DNA from: Chionoecetes opilio | Taxonomy: Eukaryota; Arthropoda; Malacostraca; Decapoda; Majidae | Length of the DNA: 64,000 nucleotides | Direction of reading: 5' to 3' | Assembly: GCA_016584305.1 (NCBI GenBank) | Contig: JACEEZ010005826.1 | Location: forward strand, 99,992-163,991 | Shown: in pieces, positions 57,697-64,000 of the stretch | How positions within the stretch are numbered: the first letter of the stretch is position 1 | How the letters are laid out: each line of letters starts with the position of its first letter | Translations under genes and position numbers: made by a program | Notes under the pieces: generated by a model | The model's input: the letters and a program-made list of their open reading frames with translations, nothing else | Told to the model about the DNA's origin: nothing | Databases searched by the model: none

Positions 57697-59085
57697 GATA
57701 CCACCACCACCAACACCACCACCACCACGACACCACCAAGACCACCACCATCACCACACCACCACCACCACCACCACCACACCAGCACCACACCACACCT
57801 CTACCACCTCTACCACCTCTACCACCACACCACCACCACACCACACCACCACCACACCACCACCACCACCACCACCACACCACCACCACCTCTACCACCA
57901 CCTCTACCACTACCACACCACCACCACCACACCACCACTACCACCACACCACCACACTACCACCACCACCACCACCTCTACCACCACCACACACCCCCAC
58001 CGTACCACCACCCCCACCACCCATCACCACCACCACCACACACACACCACCACAACCTCACCACCACACCACCACCACCACACCACACCACCACCACACC
58101 ACCACCACCACACCACACCACACCACACCACACACCACCACCACCACACCACCACCACCACCACACCACCACACCACACCACACCACACCACACCACACA
58201 ACCACCACCACCACCACACCACACCACACCACACCACACCACACACCACCACCACCACCACCACCACCACACCACTACTACCCACCACCCCACCACCACC
58301 ACCACCACACCACCGCCACCACACCACTACCACCACACCACTACCACCACCACCACCACCACACCCTACCACCACCACACCCACCACCACCACCCTACCA
58401 CCAACCTCTACCACCACCACCTCTACCACCACACTCACCACCACCACACCACACCACCCACCACCACACCACCACCACCACCACCACCACCACCACCCAC
58501 CACCACACCACCACCACCACCACCACCCACCACCCCCACCACCCCCACCACCACCACCCCCCCCCCCACCCACCACCACCACCACACCACCACCACCACA
58601 CCACACCACCACCACCAACCACACCCACCACCACCACCACACCACCACCACCACACACCACCACCACCCACCACCACCACCACCACCACCACCACCACCA
58701 CCACCACACCATCACCATCACGACCACCACCACCACCATTACCACCATTACCACCACCAACACTACCACCACCACCACCACAACCACAACCACACCACCA
58801 CCACCACCACCACCACACACCACCACCACCACCACCACCACCACCACACACCACACCACCACCACCACCACCACCACCAGCACACCACCACCACGACCAT
58901 CACCACAACCACCACCATCACCACCACCACCACCACCACCATCATCACCACCACCATCACCACCTTCACCACCTTCACCACCTTCACCACCACCACCACC
59001 ACCACCACCACCACCATCACCACCTTCACCACAACCACCACCATCACCACAACAACCACCACCACCACCACCGCCATCACCACAC
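57697..59085 (+). repeat. (CCA)n/(CACCAC)n array, about 1.4 kb
   Basis: Almost only C, A and scattered T; units CCA, CCACA, CACCTCTAC and CCATCA alternate. It lies in the intron between EGF exons 1 and 2. The Thr/Pro/His frame (480 codons) and Val/Trp/Gly frames on the other strand are artefacts. Confidence 0.97.
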
Positions 59086-59330
59086 TAATTTTTTAAAACT
59101 TTTTTTTAAACTTTTTTCAAGAACAATTTAGCACTTTTCTTTTCTTTGTAAAAAGTAAAGAAAATCAAAGAAGGGAATGGTGAAGGTTAGGTTGGGTTAG
59201 GTCAGGTTGTAATATAAATATTTTAAGGTGAGATTTAAAAAGTTGAAGCCTGTGCGAGTTTGGACACGTTCCACATCTTTAGTGTGAACGTCTATTTCCT
59301 ACTTTCTCTCTCTCCTTCTCTTTCTGATAG

Positions 59331-59465
59331 TCTGCCCTGAAGCCCGCATTGGACGTAACTGCACCGTGAATGTAGGATCGTACCATCGTAGACATGTGAT
59401 GTGTGTGGGCGCCCCCCTAGGCTGCACCTGTGCCCCGGGATACCACGGAGAGCAATGCGACATAG
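59331..59465 (+). CDS. Tie-like receptor exon, EGF-like module 2
   Basis: A 135-bp exon, acceptor CTTTCTGATAG, donor GTAAGT, phase 1-1. It encodes VCPEARIGRNC, a less Cys-rich centre with HRRHVMC, and GCTCAPGYHGEQC. In Tie receptors the second EGF module is likewise atypical and is followed by a G-C-x-C-G-x-x-G-x-x-C closing loop. A 31-bp minisatellite begins at the donor itself. The exon before it is separated by a 2.1-kb intron containing the 1.4-kb CCA array. Confidence 0.88.
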
Positions 59466-60663
59466 GTAAGTACTGTTCTGCCAAACTGTGACACAAGTAA
59501 GTATTGTCCTGCCAAACTGTGACACAAGTATGTATTGTCCTGCCAAACTGTGACACAAGTAAGTATTGTCCTGCCAAACTGTGACACAAGTAAGTATTGT
59601 CCTGCCAAACTGTGACACAAGTAAGTATTGTCCTGCCAAACTGTGACACAAGTAAGTATTGTCCTGCCAAACTGTGACACAAGTACACATTGTCCTGCCA
59701 AACTGTGACACAAGTATGTATTGTCCTGCCAAACTGTGACACAAGTAAGCATTGTCCTGCCAAACTGTGACACAAGTACACATTGTCCTGCCAAACTGTG
59801 ACACAAGTATGTATTGTCCTGCCAAACTGTGACACAAGTATGTATTGTCCTGCCAAACTGTGACACAAGTACACATTGTCCTGCCAAACTGTGACACAAG
59901 TAAGTATTGTCCTGCCAAACTGTGACACAAGTACACATTGTCCTGCCAAACTGTGACACAAGTATGTATTGTCCTGCCAAACTGTGACACAAGTACGTAT
60001 TGTCCTGCCAAACTGTGACACAAGTACACATTGTCCTGCCAAACTGTGACACAAGTAAGTATTGTCCTGCCAAACTGTGACACAAGTACACATTGTCCTG
60101 CCAAACTGTGACACAAGTACACATTGTCCTGCCAAACTGTGACACAAGTATGTATTGTCCTGCCAAACTGTGACACAAGTACACATTGTCCTGCCAAACT
60201 GTGGCACAAGTAAGTATTGTCCTGCCAAACTGTGACACAAGTACACATTGTCCTGCCAAACTGTGGCACAAGTAAGTATTGTCCTGCCAAACTGTGACAC
60301 AAGTACACATTGTCCTGCCAAACTGTGACACAAGTATGTATTGTCCTGCCAAACTGTGACACAAGTATGTATTGTCCTGCCAAACTGTGACACAAGTACA
60401 CATTGTCCTGCCAAACTGTGGCACAAGTAAGTATTGTCCTGCCAAACTGTGACATAAGTATGTATTGTCCTGCCAAACTGTGACACAAGTACACATTGTC
60501 CTGCCAAACTGTGACACAAGTAAGTATTGTCCTGCCAAACTGTGACACAAGTACACATTGTCCTGCCAAACTGTGACACAAGTAAGTATTGTCCTGCCAA
60601 ACTGTGACACAAGTACGTATTGTCCTGCCAAACTGTGACACAAGTACACATTGTCCTGCCAAA
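59466..60663 (+). repeat. 31-bp minisatellite starting at a splice donor (about 38 units)
   Basis: The unit is GTAAGTATTGTCCTGCCAAA plus CTGTGACACAA. The first unit (GTAAGTACTGTTCTGCC) is the donor of the EGF 2 exon itself. Units carry GTAAGT, GTATGT, GTACAC or GTACGT. No stop codon on the - strand in any frame. Confidence 0.97.
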
Positions 60664-61697
60664 CTCTTCTTCAAACAAAGATGGACAGGTATGAAATGTC
60701 TGCTCATTCCCTTCCAGCAAAGATAGTTCTATCATTTTGCAACAGTAATTTACCACAAAGCTTGAGGACCCGAGGCTTCAGAACTGAGGCTTCACAGCCA
60801 CATGTGGAAGGTGACGTGCGGCAAGCAGGGTATTGGGCAATTTTTTTTTTTTTTTCAGTGTAAAAGTAGTTGTGAGAAGAACATCACTTTTTAATTTTTT
60901 TTCTATTTAACGAAATTAGAAATGTAATTAACGCTTTTTTAAGATGTAATGCCATTAAGTATTCATGGGCCATCTGGTAGGAAAGCACACCCTCGTCACT
61001 ACACAAGTAGGCCACTGTCCCTGCCCAATGTCCATGTGTCACTCCGGGGTAAGGTAATACAAGTGCTCATCATGGGATCACTTGCTCATCACATCATCAC
61101 TTACGTACCTACTTGTTTTTATCCCAGGATGAGATACAGGCTTCCAATGTTGATAACTTCATAATAACACCATAGAAACAAACTTTAAGTGAAGAATGTT
61201 CAGTTAGGCACATCCCACTAAGAGAAATAGTAATTAGATACATTTAACGTATGTTGCCTTGACAGGACTAGTACTAATACCAGGCATTGTTCAGGCAGAG
61301 ATGGTGAGGGAGACAGAGAGAGAGGCCTGTCATGAATGTCATTGTTCAAGGCTGAACTCTTTTATTGTGTTTGTTTGTGAATCATTATTATGTACAGGCA
61401 GCATTTCTGATTCACTGTACCCAGCCATCAAGATGTTCACACTTGATTCACCATAGCAAAGAAAAAAAAAGTTTTCTTCTGTTTTTGTTAACCCTCTCGT
61501 GCACAAAAAGCTCTATTAGTTTTCATTTAATATCTTTTGACAATTCGCGTCAATAGTTACGTGGTCGATGAGTACGTTTTGACGCTAATTGCTTCATATG
61601 CAGGAGAGGGTTGATATCCAAATTACCCTGCATTGTGACTGGTTCCATCCTTCACTCCATTATTTCCTTCCTGCTGATGATCTTTTTTGTGATGCAG
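60664..61697. other. Intron remainder, no family recognised
   Basis: A T run at 60841-60856 and an A run near 61460. No exon-like frame bounded by splice sites. Confidence 0.5.
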
Positions 61698-61847
61698 GGT
61701 GCTCTGGAGGCAAGTGGGGCGCCAACTGTGCTCAGACCTGTCCAGAATGTTGCAACTCCCAGAATGAGTACTGTTCCAAACGGGCCTGTACCCCATGGGG
61801 GGGGCAGTGTCAAGGAAAAAGAACACCAATGAGGATGTGTGGGGAAG
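61698..61847 (+). CDS. Tie-like receptor exon, EGF-like module 3
   Basis: A 150-bp exon, acceptor TTTTTTGTGATGCAG, donor GTGAGT, phase 1-1. It encodes CSGGKWGANCAQTCPECC, then NEYCSKRAC and a Gly/Lys-rich stretch ending RMCGE. The KWG-NC--TCPEC pattern is that of Tie-type EGF modules (laminin-like). The second half departs from the usual closing loop and contains a run of G after a Trp codon. Confidence 0.82.
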
Positions 61848-62004
61848 GTGAGTGAGGCCAAAAACAAGGTCACTTTATCTTGACTCATCTCCAGTCAGTC
61901 CCTTTTAATGAAAAAAAAAAAAAAACATTTAAATAAAAAGTTTGTTTTTGCACATCAATGACGTCCATGTAGCTAACTTACACGCCTGCTGCCTCTTACC
62001 AGCC

Positions 62005-62188
62005 ACTTCACCCTGACACACCTGCTGCCACTTCACCCTGACACACCTGCTGCCACTTCACCCTGACACACCTGCTGCCACTTCACCCTCACACACCTGC
62101 TGCCACTTGACCCTGACACACCTGCTGCCATTTCACCCTGACACACCTGCTGCCACTTCACCCTCACACACCTGCTGCCACTTACCAG
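62005..62188 (+). repeat. 25-bp tandem repeat (about 7 units) in an intron
   Basis: The unit is CCTGACACACCTGCTGCCAC plus TTCAC, with CTCACA variants. Confidence 0.94.
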
Positions 62189-62387
62189 GCATCATCAGCA
62201 TCAGCAGCAGCACCTCTTGATCCAGTGTGTAGGTGAAGGACACCCTTTATTGAGAGGCCTGACACACATTGCCACCCACGCCGCTCTTCCCTCCAGCAGC
62301 ATCAAGCGTGTGTTTCCCTCCTGCAGACAGTCCACACACTCACCGGCATCCTCAGTACACGGGCTCACACACGTCCTCTCGTTGCAG

Positions 62388-62539
62388 GAGAGCTTGGGTT
62401 GCCGCGCCTCCGTCAGATGCCAAACGTGACCTCCACATCTGATAGCGCTACTGTGTCATTCAAAGAGTGGCGAAAAGAATACGATGATGGGGAATTGCCT
62501 ACCAACAGCGGTCCCCTCTCCTACATGGTAAAGTACTGG
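62388..62539 (+). CDS. Tie-like receptor exon, first half of a fibronectin III domain
   Basis: A 152-bp exon, acceptor CGTTGCAG, donor GTAAGT. It starts after one codon base and ends on a complete codon (phase 1-0), encoding LGLPRLRQMPNVTSTSDSAT, then VSFKEW and GPLSYMVKYW. The Trp in the B/C region and the final Y-V-Y/W-W stretch are typical of the first half of an FN3 domain. A site N-V-T could be glycosylated. The rest of the domain is expected in the next exon at 63909, which begins in the same phase. Confidence 0.82.
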
Positions 62540-62689
62540 GTAAGTGCGGGCCACACCACACGTCCTGAGTGTTTGGGCAACGCTTGTCAAAATTAGGCAA
62601 GTATGTAGTATAGATGCAGTTCATGAGTAATTGTTACATCACAAAGGACTGGCTAAGGGCACAACAAAAGGTGGTAACACAAAGCCCGC

Positions 62690-63066
62690 TTAGTTGCCAG
62701 TCCCTGTAAAGAAGACGGTAAGAGAATAAAAAAATAAAAAAAGAGGGGTGGGCCAATTTAGCTCGGGAGGTGTCTTGTTACTCTTCTCTTGAAAATATTT
62801 AAGTCGTAGGAAGGTGGAAAAATAGAAACAGGAAGAGAGTTCCAGAGTTTACCAGTGAAAGGGATGAATGAGTAAAGATACTGATTAACTCTTGCATTAG
62901 GAAGATGGACAGAATAGGGATGAGAATGAGTAGAAAGTCTTGTGCAGCGAGGCTGCGGGAGGGGGGGAGGCATGCAGTTAGCAAGTTCAGAAGAGCAGTG
63001 AGCATGAAAATAACGGTAGAAGATAGCAAGAGAAGCAACATTGCGGCGGTGATTTAAAGATTGAAG
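62690..63066 (-). mobile_element. Jockey/CR1-type LINE, C-terminal fragment and 3' UTR
   Basis: - strand frame with [40 protein letters not shown] and NIFKRRVTRHLPS before the stop, then the 3' UTR shared with 52662-53120. This copy is more intact than the one in the Gypsy element. Confidence 0.88.
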
Positions 63067-63299
63067 ACAGTCGGTCAGAGGAGGGGAGTGTTGTGAGGGA
63101 GGGATGGTGCCTCCTCTTCTATTTTCCTTTCCTTGTCCTCTTTGATCGCCCTGAAGGGACATGGATCACTACAATATTTCACTCATAATATTTCAGTATT
63201 TTCGTATTCGTAGGAACTTGAAGTGCTCGTAGTCGTATTCGAATACACAACTCTTGTATTCACTTCATGCCTGGTAGGTGGGGCTCATTACCCATGGTA

Positions 63300-63488
63300 G
63301 GCAATCCACCAAGGCCCTCAGCTGAAAACTGGGGTGGCCTGTCAGGAAGAGCATCCGGGGCGCAAAACTCGTGCTGCAAATTTTAATGATGAACACCGAG
63401 AATAGAATTGGAAGCGTATCATCGACCGTCTAACCTCATAAGACATGGGAAAATCTGATGTTAAACAGAAAGACGATGGTGATGATTA
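63300..63488 (+). repeat. SINE-like repeat with (GAT)n tail, copy 2
   Basis: Same core as 56813-56993 (GAAGCGTATCATCGACCGTC, GATGTTAAACAGAAAGACGA) followed by GATGGTGATGAT. Confidence 0.85.
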
Positions 63489-63494
63489 GTAAGA

Positions 63495-63625
63495 TGAACA
63501 GAATAGAGGTGAGAATGAGTAGAAAGTCTTGTGCAGCGAGTCCATGGGAGGGGGTTGGCATACAGTTAGTAAGTTCAGAAGAGCAATGAGCAAGAGAAGC
63601 AACATTGCAGCGGTGATTGCGAGGC
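63495..63625 (-). mobile_element. Short fragment of the Jockey/CR1-type LINE
   Basis: - strand NVASLAHCSSELTNCMP and adjacent frame DFLLIL, a degraded piece of the family at 62690, joined directly to the SINE tail. Confidence 0.7.
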
Positions 63626-63908
63626 AAAAAAAATTGGCTCCACCCTGTTTAGGAGAGCTGTATGAGTGGATCCCTCCCAAACATATTATATAGCGTCTCA
63701 TGTGTTTTTCTATGCAAGTATGCACGTACCTGGAAATGAGGTTAATACCATGAAAAAACAACAACATGAAACACTGAGGAGAAACTACTGCCTTAAGAGC
63801 AAGAGTTATGAATGGCAGCATTGTTGAGATATAAGTGACCTGTATCAGAATAGATCCAGTGACAACAGTGGGAGGGATGTGAACTGAGAAGCTCATGTAT
63901 CCTTACAG

Positions 63909-64000
63909 CCAGACGAGGACGTAGGAAAAGCACAGAACAAATCATCGCAGACCCGCACCACCTCCCTGGATGGCTTGTCCCCGGCCACGACCTACCACTT
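63909..64000 (+). CDS. Tie-like receptor exon, second half of fibronectin III domain (cut by window end)
   Basis: Starts after CATGTATCCTTACAG and is open to the window edge. It encodes a polar loop followed by TTSLDGLSPATTYH, the classic L-x-x-L-x-P-x-T-x-Y motif of the E-F region of FN3 domains. Phase 0 at its start matches the phase 0 end of the previous exon. The gene continues beyond position 64000. Confidence 0.85.

Noticed and set aside
57646..59088. 480-codon Thr/Pro/His protein and Val/Trp/Gly proteins on the other strand
   Set aside because: Translation of a CCA/CAC array in an intron.
59292..60756. Open frames of about 410-485 codons on the - strand (HSLAGQ/VWQDN repeats)
   Set aside because: Product of the 31-bp intronic minisatellite; the same stretch is an intron of the + strand gene.
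61259..61456. Small ORF beginning MTGLVLIPGIVQ
   Set aside because: No splice context, no domain, and it lies in an intron.

Overview
This is a eukaryotic, intron-rich, transposon-dense window that looks like a decapod crustacean (crab or shrimp type) genome. The signs are very abundant CA/CT/GA/CCA microsatellites, scattered CCTAA/TTAGG-like telomere-type repeats, RTE-, CR1- and Gypsy-type retroelements of the kind common in decapods, and a host gene encoding a Tie-like receptor. The species cannot be named from the sequence alone. Nothing here is prokaryotic: there are no operons, CRISPR arrays or phage genes.

Host gene. One gene is read on the + strand and runs off the right edge. Eight exons have consensus splice sites and compatible phases: 48510-48706, 49317-49436, 49631-49912, 57055-57189, 59331-59465, 61698-61847, 62388-62539 and 63909-64000 (cut by the window end). 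They encode a linker, a poorly conserved Ig-like stretch, three EGF-like modules of Tie type, and a fibronectin III domain. A 105-bp Ser/Thr/Gly-rich exon is present twice (16875-16979 and 22786-22890) and splices in frame to 48510. The 5' exons, the transmembrane segment and the kinase lie outside the window.

Layout. 1-7.2 kb: fragments of Gypsy, RTE and another LINE, a MITE, a hairpin and microsatellites. 7.25-16.6 kb: homopolymer-rich, apparently badly polished sequence containing a frameshifted Gypsy pol. 16.0-28.2 kb: two copies of one segment, each holding the duplicated exon, two MITEs, a CR1-like 3' end and a 28-bp G-rich minisatellite (about 0.78 and 2.5 kb). Copy B also carries an RTE insertion. 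This is a tandem duplication or two alleles wrongly placed in tandem. 28.2-41 kb: nested TIR elements (Harbinger-like, pogo/Tigger-like, foldback) and an RTE copy cut by two DNA transposons. 39.9-47.6 kb: one APE/RT LINE broken by a probable solo LTR and two 35-bp minisatellites. 50.7-56.7 kb: a nearly complete Ty3/Gypsy element on the - strand with matching LTRs and a 5-bp target duplication, itself hit by two LINEs. 57.6-60.7 kb: a 1.4-kb CCA/CAC array and a 31-bp minisatellite in consecutive introns of the receptor.

Most very long open frames in the window are tandem-repeat artefacts, not proteins. The host gene and the TE open reading frames are the only convincing coding sequence.
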